From NCBI GenBank assembly GCA_036785325.1, contig JAXIVH010000006.1, positions 677,571-741,570 on the forward strand: DNA of 64,000 nt, written 5' to 3'. The notes beneath the pieces are model-generated. The model did not search any database. It was not told where the DNA came from and worked only from the letters and a program-made list of their open reading frames with translations. The position numbers and the translations under genes were made by a program. Shown piece after piece: positions 11,973-23,122 of this stretch; position 1 is the stretch's first letter; each line of letters begins with the position of its first letter. This DNA is from Urophycis tenuis (lineage: Eukaryota; Chordata; Actinopteri; Gadiformes; Phycidae).

Positions 11973-12865
11973 TACAGGGCTGCATTGGGATTGGGTCCCG
12001 CCAGGTCCCGCGGGACCCAACTCAAATCTCGCGGGAGCGGGCGGCTAAAAAAACATTGCAGGATCGGGACGTAGCGACAGGACACAAATCCGGCACCTCT
12101 GGGTTGAGGCGACACACCTGCTCTGTTCTCCCCGGTCAAAGCAAGCTGCTTTTCAAAGATAAAACACTTCTCCCTACACACATTAACCAAGCAACTACTG
12201 AGAAATGTGTGGAAGTGTGCTTTCTAGACATACGGCCATATGACTTTGTCGCTGGGGAAGGCTTTGTTGACCAGAGGGTTGACATAGTGCAACACTTTGT
12301 TGAGGTCACCGCTAAATATGGCAAATTTGATGTAAAAGATGTTTTACCTCATCCAACCACTGTATCCAAACATGTGGAGGGGCGAGCACAAGCGCTGAAG
12401 GCATCAGTGGCAGCGGAGATAAAGCCGATAAAGCTGATTGTGTTAATGTTGCATTAATGTTTCTTATTCAATCACCTCAATCACTGCGTGATTACTTAAA
12501 GGTAGAAAAATAAATAAAATACAGAAGATGAGAATAGATTATGAAAAAGCCTTTATTTAATTAAAAACTAAATGAAAACAATTAAATAGGAGTGCTATTT
12601 CTGACCAGTGTGTGCGCCTGGTCACGCCTATTAGTAGCCTATAAAATTACGTCTTTTCTCCTGCGGGACGGGAGAAGACACAAAATCAATGCGTTTCTAT
12701 TACTGTGCGGGCATAAATTCTCAAAGTTTTGCGGGTGCGGGCGGGAGTGGACATACACATTGCGGCAGCGGGCGGAAGTGTAACACACACGTTGCGGGAG
12801 CGGGCGGTAATGGTCAGAAATTCAGCGGGAGCGGGATGAAGAAAACTGTCCCGCGCAGGGCTCTA
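11973..12865 (+). mobile_element. hAT DNA transposon, deleted copy, with 8-bp target duplication
   Basis: Identical 8-bp repeats GTCTCTGC flank the element at 11965-11972 and 12866-12873; 8-bp duplications are the hAT hallmark. The ends are imperfect inverted repeats (TACAGGGCTGC on the left; TAGAGCCCTGC on the right when reversed). Subterminal GCGGGAGCGGGCGG-type repeats occur near both ends, as transposase-binding arrays do. The frame at 12056-12457 holds an N-terminal transposase remnant, including FLDIRPYDFVAGEGF, AKYGKFDVKDVLPHPTTVSKH. The DDE catalytic region is missing, so the copy is non-autonomous. It inserted at the edge of a C-rich minisatellite. Confidence 0.88.
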
Positions 12866-12870
12866 GTCTC

Positions 12871-13493
12871 TGCCCCCCCATCACCTACCCCCCCATCACC
12901 TACCCCCCCATCACCTACCCCCCCATCACCTACCCCCCATCACCTGCCCCCCATCACCTACCCCCCATCACCTGCCCCCCCATCACCTGCCCCCCATCAC
13001 CTGCCCCCCCATCACCTGCCCCCCCATCACCTGCCCCCCATCACCTGCCCCCCCATCACCTACCCCCCATCACCTGCCCCCCATCACCTACCCCCCCATC
13101 ACCTACCCCCCATCACCTACCCCCCATCACCTGCCCCCCCATCACCTACCCCCCATCACCTACCCCCCATCACCTGCCCCCCATCACCTACCCCCCATCA
13201 CCTGCCCCCCCATCACCTGCCCCCCCATCACCTACCCCCCATCACCTACCCCCCATCACCTGCCCCCCCATCACCTACCCCCCATCACCTACCCCCCATC
13301 ACCTACCCCCCATCACCTGCCCCCATCACCTACCCCCCATCACCTGCCCCCATCACCTACCCCCCATCACCTGCCCCCCATCACCTACCCCCCATCACCT
13401 ACCCCCCATCACCTGCCCCCCATCACCTACCCCCCATCACCTACCCCCCATCACCTACCCCCCATCACCTACCCCCCATCACCTACCCCCATC
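12871..13493 (+). repeat. 14-bp C-rich minisatellite, CCCCCCATCACCTR
   Basis: About 44 copies of CCCCCCATCACCTA or CCCCCCATCACCTG occur with six or seven Cs. The array starts immediately after the right-hand target duplication of the hAT element. Frames of PPITYPPSPAPHHL type are artefacts. Confidence 0.95.
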
Positions 13494-13582
13494 TGAGGCC
13501 GTCGGTGAAAGGATGTTAAGCCTCTCTTTCGAGTGGGCGGTATTGTAAATGTTTGAAATGTGACTCAACTTGATTTCTCTGA

Positions 13583-13627
<45 letters not shown>
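13583..13627 (+). repeat. (CA)n microsatellite
   Basis: About 22 uninterrupted CA units within the last spryd3 intron. Confidence 0.97.
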
Positions 13628-13630
<3 letters not shown>

Positions 13631-14046
13631 ACCCTTGCTTCACTCGTTGTATGCTGTATCAGTATTTGCTTTCAGATTTGGAAACAAGTCCTCAGTATTG
13701 GAATAGAGAATCACATTGCTGCCATACTCCAGTAATGTTCACTCCCTTTTTCTGGTGCGCCTTGTTGATATTTGATCCTATGTTATGAATAAGTACAAAC
13801 ATATACTATAAACATGGGCCTTTTCTTTCTTTCTTTTATGCAAATTGTTGACGTTACATGATCTAGTATTTGTCAAAACCAAATGTATTTGGTGACTACT
13901 AATGCTGAGTGCCTTGTGGAGTACATCCTAGACAGGGCTGCGTTCCCTTTGGAACGATGAACCTGCTCTTACATGTGGTGGCGCCTAACCCGCCAAGTGG
14001 GAAACCAGGAGTCCTGACTCACCATCGCCCCCCTGTGGCCTTGCAG

Positions 14047-14181
14047 GTCTTCTTCACCCGTAATGGCAAGCTGATGGGCCGCAGGGAGGTGGCGCTGCCG
14101 CCGGGGGGCCTCTACCCCACCGTGGGCATGCTGAGCAGTGGAGAGAAGGTGAAGGTGGACCTGCACCCCCTCAGCGGATGA
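14047..14181 (+). CDS. spryd3: spryd3 last coding exon and stop
   Basis: The exon follows a CCTTGCAG acceptor in phase 0 and reads VFFTRNGKLMGRREVALPPGG, LYPTVGMLSSGEKVKVDLHPLSG, then TGA at 14179-14181. This is the C-terminal half of the second SPRY module; human SPRYD3 ends with the same GEKVKVDLHPLSG. The four exons seen here total 435 bp (145 codons with the stop) and join without a frame break. Confidence 0.95.
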   Translation, partial: VFFTRNGKLMGRREVALPPGGLYPTVGMLSSGEKVKVDLHPLSG

Positions 14182-16815
14182 CCCGCCACCATGGCTCTGG
14201 TCCTGCAGCCCAGCAGTCTGGACAGCCCTGTGGCAACACCCCCGGGCACACTGTGATCAGCCCCTGTCCACATGAACCCCCCACCCACTGCCCCCTGATG
14301 GGCTCCGTCAGATGCACCAGCATGCACACCTTAACGCCGCCCCCCCCGCCCCCCTCCCCCGCCCCCCCCCGCCCCATCTCCCAACAGATGCTGGAAAAGA
14401 ACAAAATAAGCTTGCTGTTGTAGTCACCATGACAACACCGGCAGAGACGTGGGATGGATGGAGGACCATGGCTAGAGAACAGGGCAGGGCCCTGGGAGCA
14501 GCTGGAGCACACCATATCGTGTGCAAAGAATGATTAGAAACATCCTCCATAGAACATCATCCACAATCCACAGAACTATGCAATCAATAAGAGCCATCAT
14601 CACCGCCCCTCCCCCAGCAGGACCTCCACCCCCCACTGGGGGACCAAGGCCTCTCCTGAGGCCCACTGGCTGCATTAGTCACAGCCCCAAGTTAAGCTAA
14701 GTGGGGGACCATAGTTCTGTCAAGTCATAGAAGCTAGTTGGAAGTTCATGTTGCACTCTGTCTCTGCTGCTGTCTGTCTCCCTCTCTGTGTGTCTCTCTC
14801 TCTGGCTCTGTCTCCCTCTATATGTGTCTCTCTCTCTGTCTCTGCTGCTGTCTCTGTCTCCCTCTCTATGTGTCTCTCTCTCTGTCTCTGCTGCTGTCTC
14901 TGTCTCCCTCTCTGTGTCTCTCTCTCCCTCTCTATGTGTGTCTCTCTCTCTGTCTCTGCTGCTGTCTCTGTCTCCCTCTCTATGTGTCTCTCTCTCTGTC
15001 TCTGTCTCCCTCTCTATGTGTCTCTCTCTGTCTCTGCTGCTGTCTGTCTCCCTCTCTGTGTGTCTCTCTCTCTGTCTCTGCTGCTGTCTGTCTCCCTCTC
15101 TGTGTGTCTCTCTCTCTGTCTCCCTCTCTATGTGTGTCTCTCTCTCTGTCTCTGCTGCTGTCTCTGTCTCCCTCTCTGTGTGTCTCTCTCTCTGTCTCTG
15201 TCTCCCTCTCTGTGTGTCTCTCTCTGTCTCTGTCTCCCTCTCTATGTGTCTCTCTCTCTGTCTCTGTCTCTGTCTCCCTCTCTGTGTGTCTCTCTCTCTG
15301 TCTCTGTCTCCCTCTCTGTGTGTCTCTCTCTGTCTCTGTCTCTCTTTGAGAGGCATGCACTTCTGTGAGCATGCAGTGATTTAGCTAAAGGAAAGTGTTC
15401 CTTCTTTCCACTGTAGAACATACTGCTGGGGTATTTCTATGGAGAATGCAAAAGGCAGGAACATTCACTCCTATTCATAATTTGCACACACTTTACTCAA
15501 AAAAGGTCTATTGAAATGTGTATAGTAAAATGTAACTGTATATTTTATATACAAGTACTACAACTGTAGTGGAACTGCCTGGCATTATATAATGTTATAA
15601 AACATGAGGTAGTCTGATGTACAGAGGGGTGTTCAGGTCCAGCTCAATGCAGGGAGGAGATCCTTAGGATTGAGATCATTCTAGTAACCCAAAGTACTGT
15701 GCCCCACAGCAGCATCACTTTAGACCTTTATCTTCCCTTTCTTTTCCATTGAACATGTTGAATGGTGTGCCTTTTCTTTGTCTTTTTTAAATTGGTGTAG
15801 AAGAGTTATGTCTTCAAATGTATTGGTTCTTAAAATATCTTTCTTCCTCAGTGGACATGTTTAAATTAACTGCTGGACATTCTTGAAGATGCTGACAATG
15901 ATGTTTGTGTGCCGTTTGCTGTTTGCTGCATGTGTTTGAAAGAAGGAATCCTTACGTACTGCAATGCATGTAGCAATAAGCACTTTAACACTGTCTCTCT
16001 GGTGAGCAGGCAGGAACTGTAGTCATCTCCATGCTTGAAGGTAACGTGTCTTGTGTGGGAAATGGTTTAGTCTTGTTTAGTTTGTCAAATAGCTTTGTTC
16101 TAAGGGGAGCTGGTTTTCCATGCCAAATGATTTCAGTTTGGTAGCTACGGTGTTATATGCTCTTTTTCTTTTTATCTTTCACTTTTAATCTTGAATCTTT
16201 TCACATAAAATATACTCTATTTATCCACTAAGTTGGTTGACCAACCATTTACTTAAATGTATGCTTGTTTATGTTGTATGCCTGCTTTATATTAAGGCTG
16301 TAACCTCAACCTCCAAAGTCAACACATAAAGATCACCTAGCTAGATGGTTTGGGGAGTAGGTTTTTTTTTTCTTCAAACGACAAGTGTGTAGTACCAACT
16401 ACATTCACATTGTGTACCTTCCTGAGGTGTAGCTTCCTGTGAGCTACACCTCACAGGAAAGTATTAGCATTGGCATTTTAATGCTGGCCTGCTGAAGGAT
16501 ACATGGCAGAACATCTAGCCAATACTAGTATCATGCAGTGATGATGTGGCATTACCAATGATTTGTCATTTAGCTTTAATACCCCCATCTGTTGAAGATG
16601 GAACACAAAGTTATCAACCATAGATCATGAAAGACCTCACTCTGCAGGTTTGTGAATTGCTTTTGTGAAGGTAGATTTAAACTGAACATCAAATGTCACT
16701 ATGTATATGTACAGGCAACCAATATCATTTGGCCATCTGGGTCATATTTTAAGTTTAGATTAGTGCAATAAAGGCACTAACATTTATATCTCCAATAAAA
16801 TTATACAATGGCTGG
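14182..16815 (+). other. spryd3: spryd3 3' UTR (inferred) with polyadenylation signals
   Basis: No further gene is recognisable downstream of the stop. The first convincing AATAAA signals on this strand are at 16767-16772 and 16794-16799, giving a 3' UTR of about 2.6 kb. It includes the TCTC/GTCTC minisatellite at 14757-15346 and a 12-bp-stem hairpin near 16424-16455. Beyond the minisatellite, 15350-16760 is A/T-rich with nothing else recognised. The extent is inferred and not proven. Confidence 0.55.
14757..15346 (+). repeat. pyrimidine-rich minisatellite in the spryd3 3' UTR
   Basis: A 590-bp array has units built from TCTCTCTCTGTCTC, TGCTGCTGTCTC and CCTCTCTGTGTG blocks. It is almost pure pyrimidine apart from spaced Gs, so all plus-strand frames stay open (SLSPSLCVSL) and the minus strand reads RERETHRE-type repeats. 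None of these is a gene. Confidence 0.93.
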
Positions 16816-17095
16816 TTAATTGTCACATGTCTGATAATCAACTTTCTAAAGAAAAAAAAAAGTTTGCAATGCATAACGTCATCTGATAACATTTTCTTGG
16901 CAAAACATTTGAATTCAATTAATTTATTCAGAGAGCTGACTGCTGTCAGCAGTCTCTTATCTTCCCGATTAGGGACCAGAGTTCTTGCTACACATTATTC
17001 AGTCTACCAAGGCTAACGCTGCCAAATGACACCTTTTCAAACATGAAATTATTTCAATTATTGTTCAGAGCCAGTCCAGCTGAGTATAACAATTC

Positions 17096-17101
17096 TTTAT
17101 T
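17096..17101 (-). terminator. lima1: lima1 polyadenylation signal AATAAA
   Basis: On the minus strand AATAAA lies 570 bp beyond the lima1 stop. It is the first canonical signal downstream and is followed by T/G-rich sequence. It places the lima1 3' end about 300 bp from the spryd3 signals, so the two genes converge. Confidence 0.5.
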
Positions 17102-17670
17102 CATATGAACAGTACATATTTTGGTCCATGTATAAAACAATGGTGGTAGCAATATTCGCTTGCATTACACATGTCAATTGTTTTTTTTAACAAATAGACA
17201 AATAAGACAAAAAGGAAAGTGACAGAACGGCAGCAACCAGAAGAGCCTTTGACCCATCTGCTGTATGGTTATTAGCCCTGATGATGTTCCCTGTCTTGTG
17301 GCTACAGATGGTAAGGTGTGTTCTATATAATAACGTAGTTAATAGCCTAGCACAAGAGCCCTCACCTTAGCCAAACTTCCACATCTAAAAATAAGTACTT
17401 GCAAGAAGGATAAAATGTACTGCTGTACATTTAAAAAAGCTACTTGCGTCTGACAAACGCTTTTCTTAAACTAAGCAACAGTGAGAGACGCTAATATTTT
17501 AGGAATGTCTTACGAGTATTCTAAAGAAAATCTCAAAAGGTAGAAACAGTTCAAAGAGGCACCAGAAGTGTCTGCAGTAAAGTACGCAGCAGAAATGGGT
17601 CGAATGAGATGAGAACACGGATGATGAAAAGGACCGACCTGAGAAAACACGCTGCAAAAGTGCTTCAAAT
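17102..17670 (-). other. lima1: lima1 3' UTR (inferred)
   Basis: This sequence lies between the TGA stop and the AATAAA signal. No repeats or open frames of note are seen. Confidence 0.5.
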
Positions 17671-19072
17671 TCATACATCCTCCTCTTCCTCATCGTCATA
17701 GTGACGGTTCTGTTTGATCATCTCCTCCACAGAAAGCGCCTCTTGCTCCTGCTCCTCCAGGGCCTCCTGCTCCTCCAGGGCCTCCTGCTCCTCCAGGGCC
17801 TCCTGGTGGTCCAGGGCCTCCTGGTGGTCCAGGGCCTCCTGCTCCTCCAGGGCCTCCTGCTCCTCCAGGGCCTCATGGTGGTCCAGGGCCTCCTGGTGGT
17901 CCAGGGCCTCCTGGTGGTCCAGGGCCTCCTGGTGGTCCAGGGCCTCCTGGTGGTCCAGGGCCTCGTGGTGGTCCAGGGCCTCATGGTGGTCCAGGGCCTC
18001 ATGGTGGTCCAGGGCCTCCTGGTGGTCCAGGGCCTCCTGGTGGTCCAGGGCCTCGTGGTGGTCCAGGGCCTCGTGGTGGTCCAGGGCCTCCTGGTGGTCC
18101 AGGGACGCGGGGCTGGCCGGCTGCTCACTGGGAGACGAGACCCCTGGGGGCTCCATGGGACTCTCCTGGAGTTTCAGTGAAGGCACCTCTGCATCCAAAT
18201 CCCCATCTTCTCCTTCCATCTGCTCTTCCTCCATCTGCTCTCCCTCTCCATCCTCCTCAGCCTCTCGCTTCCACATGGCTTCCTCCTCCACCTCCTCCAC
18301 CTCCTCCTCCTCCTCCAGGCTGATGTGGCCGTCCACACAGCAGTCTTCCATGGGCGTGTGGCTGTCTGGTGAATGGATGCTGAGGTGCTGCTGCAGCAGC
18401 TCCATGCTGGTGGTGTGCGCCGGGCCCACTCCTTGGGGTCCCGCGTCCTGTGGGGGGCTCTCCAGAGTGAAGGGCCGGCTGCGCTCCTTCAGGGAGGAAC
18501 TCCTGCACATGCTGGACAGCTCCTTGTCCTCAGGCCTCTGCTCCGCAGGAGAAGACGAGGAGGAGAATTCCTCCTCTGGGGGCCACTTGGCCCGGACCTG
18601 CTTGGCACTGGCGGGCCCGTTAGTGGTGGGGGTCAGTGGTGTCAGGTCAGGGGTCAGTGGTGTGAGGTCAGGGGTCAGTGGTCTGAGGGCAGGCCCCCCG
18701 CCGGCAGACTTGTCCTCCGTGTCGGTCCGCGGCGGCCAGGAGATCTTGAGGCGGCGGCTCTCTGCAGGCCGCGGGGTCTTCTCTGACGCGCCCTGGCCCA
18801 TCGTCTCCATGGTGGCCATGAGGACATTGACCTTGGCCAGAGGGGAGTCCTCCACGCTAGGGCTGTCCAGTTCTGGAGCTGGGCTCTGGGGCTTTGGCCT
18901 GTTCTGGGTCTTTGCCTGCGGAGAGCACTCCCTAGCCTCCCCTTTGGCCTCCCACAGCTCCTTGTGTGGCCGGTGGCCAAAGCCCTCATCATAGTTGCCC
19001 TTGGCCTTGAACAGCTGACAGAAGTGTGGCTTGCAGTAGACGTTGTTGTGCAAAGAGGCGTAGTTCCCCAGG
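17671..19072 (-). CDS. lima1: lima1 last coding exon: C-terminal LIM half and tail
   Basis: LIMA1 (EPLIN) bundles actin filaments and slows their depolymerisation at stress fibres and adherens junctions. This exon begins at a GGGCAG acceptor and reads LGNYASLHNNVYCKPHFCQLF, the second zinc-finger half of the LIM domain, then KGNYDEGFGHRPHKELWEAK, as in human LIMA1. Further conserved blocks are AKVNVLMATMETM, RLKISWPP, AKWPPEEEFSS and RSSSLKERSRPFT. It ends LSVEEMIKQNRHYDDEEEEDV, matching the human end LSVEEQIKRNRYYDEDEDEE. Between about 18107 and 17740 the protein is replaced by some 20 hexapeptides EALDHH, EALDHQ or EALEEQ, which human LIMA1 lacks. A Glu-rich stretch around 18240-18310 is also low-complexity. 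The frame is fully open over 1402 bp, which argues that the repeat is tolerated. The symbol is at family level: teleosts can carry two lima1 copies. Confidence 0.93.
17740..18107 (-). repeat. lima1: 18-bp coding minisatellite in lima1
   Basis: About 20 copies of an 18-bp unit (GAGGCCCTGGACCACCAN and a GAGGCCCTGGAGGAGCAG variant on the minus strand) encode EALDHH, EALDHQ or EALEEQ. All copies keep the frame. The antisense strand also remains open, reading WWSRAS or LLVVQGL in two frames, which is a consequence of the repeat composition. Confidence 0.95.
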
Positions 19073-19181
19073 CTGCCCATATGAGGGAGACAGAGGACAA
19101 TGCAGTAAGACGTCACGGTGTGTTGTTAACAGCTGTGAATTCATCTATCTGACTGAATGACTGTGTGTTCGTGTTCCTCAC

Positions 19182-19318
19182 CTAAGCTTGGTATTACAGT
19201 AAGTACAACGGAAGCAGGTGTTGTGAAACACTTGTTGGTTGGCCACCAGCCGCTCCAGGGGATAAACGGTCTTGGTACAGGAGATGCAGGTCTCCCTCAC
19301 CGGCAGATGGAAGATTTG
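19182..19318 (-). CDS. lima1: lima1 exon: first half of the LIM domain
   Basis: Read on the minus strand from a CCTTTTGTAG acceptor, the exon encodes QIFHLPVRETCISCTKTVY, PLERLVANQQVFHNTCFRCTYCNTKLS. This gives the zinc ligands C-x2-C-x17-H-x2-C and the first two ligands of the second finger; the last exon supplies the remaining C and H. Human LIMA1 has ARETCVECQKTVYPMERLLANQQVFHISCFRCSYC at this place. The donor is TTAG/GTGAGG; the Ser codon is split across the intron (AG/C). All eight zinc ligands are present, so the domain should fold. Confidence 0.95.
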
Positions 19319-19632
19319 CTACAAAAGGAAAAGCAACATAAACAAACAGACTGCTGCCCTGTGGCGGTGCCCCTGCCCATGAGGAAGGTGGATCATATGG
19401 AGAGGGACCGCCACGTGACAATAAAGAAAACGATTGGCCGCATTTTCGGAGTCATGAAGTGAAATGGCATTCAGACATTGAGCATATTTCCGAGTGCAGG
19501 GAAAATGTAGGGGCATGTGTAAAACATACATAACCGGATATGCTATTTGAAAAGTGTAAAAATTATTAGCAACCATCAGTGAGGTTCCAGATTGCAACCA
19601 ACTGAATTCTCTGGACCACAGTCCTCTTATTG

Positions 19633-19787
19633 CATTCATAGTGGTACACTACATTCACAGACGTATAATCGCTCTGTTAAATACATTCATAGTGGTACAC
19701 TACATTCACAGACGTATAATCGCTCTGTTAAATACATTCATAGTGGTACACTACATTCACAGACGTATAATCGCTCTGTTAAATACA
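19633..19787 (+). repeat. 51-bp tandem repeat, three copies
   Basis: Three near-identical 51-bp copies start at 19633, 19684 and 19735 (CATTCATAGTGGTACACTAC and on). They lie in a lima1 intron. The unit is 17 codons, which explains the open plus-strand frame (IHSGTLHSQTYNRSVKY). Confidence 0.95.
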
Positions 19788-20637
19788 TGAATTGGTCATT
19801 CATCTCGCTAGCAGTGGGCACTACAAGCCAATGTTTACTTGCACAGGGTAGGGGAAAATAGATTGCCTTTGATAACATGAAGGTGTGCAGTTGTATCACA
19901 ACAGTTTAGCTATGGATGTTGACTTTCTCTCAAATAGTGATAGCCTACTTTTAGTTATCAAGCAGAGAAACAAACTCAAGAGAGTTGAAGCTTCTTGGAC
20001 ACTCGTAGTAAAGCACTGTGGCGCTCCCTCTCCCCACTGGTGGATGTTGATGTCTACGTCCCAGAGCCAGATAAGCTTCCTGCACAAATAGTATGCCTTT
20101 CATATCCAACAAGCTCATTCTAGTGCTCCTGCATGGCGGGGCAATATGGCCTGCTCTGTGGAAGAGGAGCCCTTCCCTTATGTATGTATATATTAAGGGC
20201 TCATTCTAAGGGAACAAAAATCATTTGTATCAGACCATACATAAATGAAAACATACTTTTGAAAATGATATTCCACTTCTGCCAAGTCTGTTCGCCAAGT
20301 CCAAAGCCACACAATTCTACACTCTACACCTTTAATTCGTTTATTGGATCATTCAAATTTGACCAAACACACTCCCACCATTGATAGTCAGGGAGAAGGA
20401 AAGATCAACAAGGTATGATATTATTGACAAGGCAATACAAAAGCTGTAATGGACGTATGATTGATTACATGTGGATTTAAAACACATCTATATCCACATC
20501 CTTACATTTGCCGTAATATAATAGATGACTGCATTACTTCATTAATCCCAGAAGGGAAAATATACACATTTCATGCACCCTATAAAAATATGAACATTGT
20601 GATGAACAGTTGCGTTTATTATTGACTGAATACTCAC

Positions 20638-20678
20638 CCTTTTGGACTGAGAGGACCCTGGGGTGTCGCTGCTGGTGC
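20638..20678 (-). CDS. lima1: lima1 short linker exon before the LIM domain
   Basis: A 41-bp exon lies between a TTCCATCAG acceptor and an AGG/GTGAGT donor and encodes (G)TSSDTPGSSQSKR. Entry phase 1 fits the preceding exon and exit phase 0 fits the LIM exon. Human LIMA1 has a Ser-rich linker (SSLSESSPPKAMKK) at this place. Assignment rests mainly on phase and position. Confidence 0.8.
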
Positions 20679-21099
20679 CTGATGGAATTTAATAAATACA
20701 TGTAAGCAGGCAGTGTCCAAGTCCAAACACTAGAGGAAGCTATTGTACAAACAAACGCATATGCGGAAGTGACACTAGACAATATGATGTGTATGCATGT
20801 GAGCCACATCGGTGCCCCGTTTCATGTAGTAGGTTAATTACGGGCATTTTCGGTTTCAGGACAGATTATTCGCTATCTACTTCAATTTAGACATAGTACG
20901 TTTAGTTGGCAAGACCACATCGGCTACCAACAGCAGGAACAAACATTATGTCTTCTGATACATATTCATATTCTTCTGACATATTGCCATTACATATTAT
21001 TTGTGTATTAATTAAATGAAGTAATTTCCTGTTAATGTAACTGAATTAATTGTGTGATGATGCTTTTATTATGTGTGTGTGTGCAATCTATGGCTCCAA

Positions 21100-21841
21100 T
21101 TATATTTGCGAATCCGGTGATGGCGTGGAATTGTTGTTTAATTTCAGCTTGTTGCTGTTGCCTGTACGGGAACTGAATGTAGAGGCTAGAGAAATGATTG
21201 CATCCAACACTGCTGGCATGAGTCTACTCAGTGTCGGCTGTGAAATGCCGCATATGTCTCCAATCTCACGTTGAAATGTCCTGGTGGCCAATGTGGACAG
21301 GAGCTGGATGTGCACTGGGATGGCTTTGGTTCGTTTGGTCTCTCGCTCCAATATAGGTTGTAAATCCCGGCATAAATCCTCAAGTATATTTTTTGGGAAT
21401 CAGTACCTGCTGAGAAGCCACTCTGTGCTCTGACTGAGCAAATCCACACTCTTTGAAAACACGCTCCCTGCGGAGCGCACGGTTCTCTAAATCTACCAAA
21501 AGTGCAAGATGCGCCATCGTCCTTATTTCAAGTTGTGGACAACCTAAAAATTATTCAAAAATGTCTGCTAACTTACTCATTGAGAATTGTTATTAATTAG
21601 AGGATATAGGGGATGTTTGACGTTTGTGATTGCTGAACACTGCGACTCTTAACGGGTTCTCTTAGTAGCTTCACTATTCTACCACTAGGTTTTGTGTGTA
21701 AGCATGGTCAGAGTTGTGCTTAAATTTACGCACGTTCCTAATCACAAGTACAAGTTGATAAATTTCATACTTTGCGTGGGAATGTTCGTACGCACTCATT
21801 ACGCACAAATCTGTGCGTACGCACGGGTGATAAATGAGCCC
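21100..21841 (-). mobile_element. PIF/Harbinger transposon fragment
   Basis: On the minus strand a short frame contains LSTLATRTFQREIGDICGIS followed by QPTLSRLMPAVLDAI. This is the helix-turn-helix region near the start of HARBI1-like transposases (typical pattern FQxxxGDxxGISQPTxSR). Upstream, the terminal sequence GGGGGCTCATTTATCACCCG and nested GTGCGTACGCAC palindromes (21790-21841) look like the 5' end of a fish Harbinger element. The catalytic DDE part is absent and no second terminus was found, so the copy is 3'-truncated. It sits in a lima1 intron. Confidence 0.75.
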
Positions 21842-22213
21842 CCAGGTTTGCTCCAGGCAAGGCTGCTTTTGATTCCTGAACCGAAAGGTGTACCTCCCCT
21901 GAATTTTGAGAGATACAGTATATCCAGTTAACCTTGAAATCCAGCTTCTTTAAATAGGGCCCACATGTCCCAGGCCCTTGCGTCACAGCAGGTGTCTCAA
22001 TGTTAGAACCCAATACAACTTAAATATAAGGCTACCTTCATTTAGAATAATGCTTGTGATTTTCATCACTTCAGTCCGTAAAACCATTAAAGCTTTACCA
22101 GCAGTATTCTGATTACAAAGAACCAACACAATCAACAGCTTTGTTGCTACTGGCAATATAGACTTCAGTCTAGACACCCTGCAACACGGATTTGGACATA
22201 GAAAGGAAGTTAC

Positions 22214-22265
22214 CGTTGTTGTCCGAGGTGGACGGCTTCCTGCTGTTTGGCTCAGAGTCTGGGCC
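22214..22265 (-). CDS. lima1: lima1 linker exon
   Basis: A 52-bp exon lies between a CCCAACAG acceptor and an AACG/GTAACT donor and encodes GPDSEPNSRKPSTSDNN plus one base. Entry phase 0 and exit phase 1 match both neighbours. Like the human linker it is polar and Ser/Asn-rich, so support is by phase and position. Confidence 0.78.
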
Positions 22266-22619
22266 CTGTTGGGACGGAGAGAGGGTGGGAAACGTTTCCG
22301 TTAGCTGGGGCAACGGCTCATGTATTATTCTATTGGCCTGGATAATGGAGAGCGACTGGATAGTCCTTCAATATATGACACAGCATGTAATGGCGTGTTT
22401 AATGTGGGGCGCAATTAACAGGCAGGCAAACCCAAACATGCAAAGTATTTGGTTTTTATTAAGGCAAACAAGCAATAGGTGACTAAACAGAATAGAGATT
22501 TGCTTTTGACCTACACCCTCACAATGCGTACATTGGTCAAACCCATATAGCACACATAGTATAGCTTGCTGAGGACAAAATGTGGTTCAACTGAAGTGAA
22601 ATCATGTTGGAAAAAAATA

Positions 22620-23092
22620 ATAATGCCAAATGCTCTAAATGTAAATGTAATAATACTTTAGCCATTTATAAATCAGTAGCATCAGTGGTGGAATGAGCTC
22701 CCTGCCAATGTCAGGACTGTAGAGTCACTCCCCATCTTCCAGAAGAGAAAACCTACTTGTTCACCTGAACAAGTGGGTTCAGAGTTCACTTGAACTCTGC
22801 ATAACATCCATTCTCTTAAAAAAAAAAAAATAATAAAATAAAATAAACCCTCATGCTCTTATTTGTTGTACGTCTTGGCACTTAAATCGCTCTTTATAGC
22901 TCGGCACTTAGTCAGAGATGTTGTATACTAGCAATGGTTAACCTAGCAATTGAAATGCTTGAAACTTGTTCTGGTGACTTTCTTACTGTATTAGCAGCAA
23001 TGAAATGTTTCACCTTCTTATGACAAATGTACTTTTTGTTAGTCGCTTTGGATAAAAGTGTCTAAATGCCCTAAATGTAAATGTAATGTAGC
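22620..23092 (+). repeat. dispersed fish repeat (copy 1)
   Basis: The sequence ends GTCGCTTTGGATAAAAGTGT followed by CTAAATGCCCTAAATGTAAATG, the common 3' end of an abundant fish repeat. It contains GGTGGAATGAGCTCCCTGCC. An inverted, fuller copy is at 46362-46925 with the same blocks in the same order. The family is probably a LINE- or SINE-related element; I do not name it. It lies in a lima1 intron. Confidence 0.75.
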
Positions 23093-23122
23093 ATAGACTG
23101 TAGCCCTAACAATGGTACTCAC

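Noticed and set aside
12056..12457. Domesticated hAT-derived gene
   Set aside because: Only an N-terminal transposase piece remains, between intact terminal repeats and target duplications; there is no sign of a conserved full-length protein.
14697..15384. Frames of about 200 codons (SLSPSLCVSL, RERETHRE) in the spryd3 3' UTR
   Set aside because: They are readings of a pyrimidine-rich minisatellite; Ser/Leu or Arg/Glu composition only.
17714..18994. 426-codon plus-strand frame opposite the lima1 last exon
   Set aside because: The minus strand encodes a well-conserved LIMA1; the plus frame is its shadow. The plus strand also spells collagen-like Gly-Gly-Pro-Gly-Pro-Pro in one phase, again only because of the 18-bp unit.
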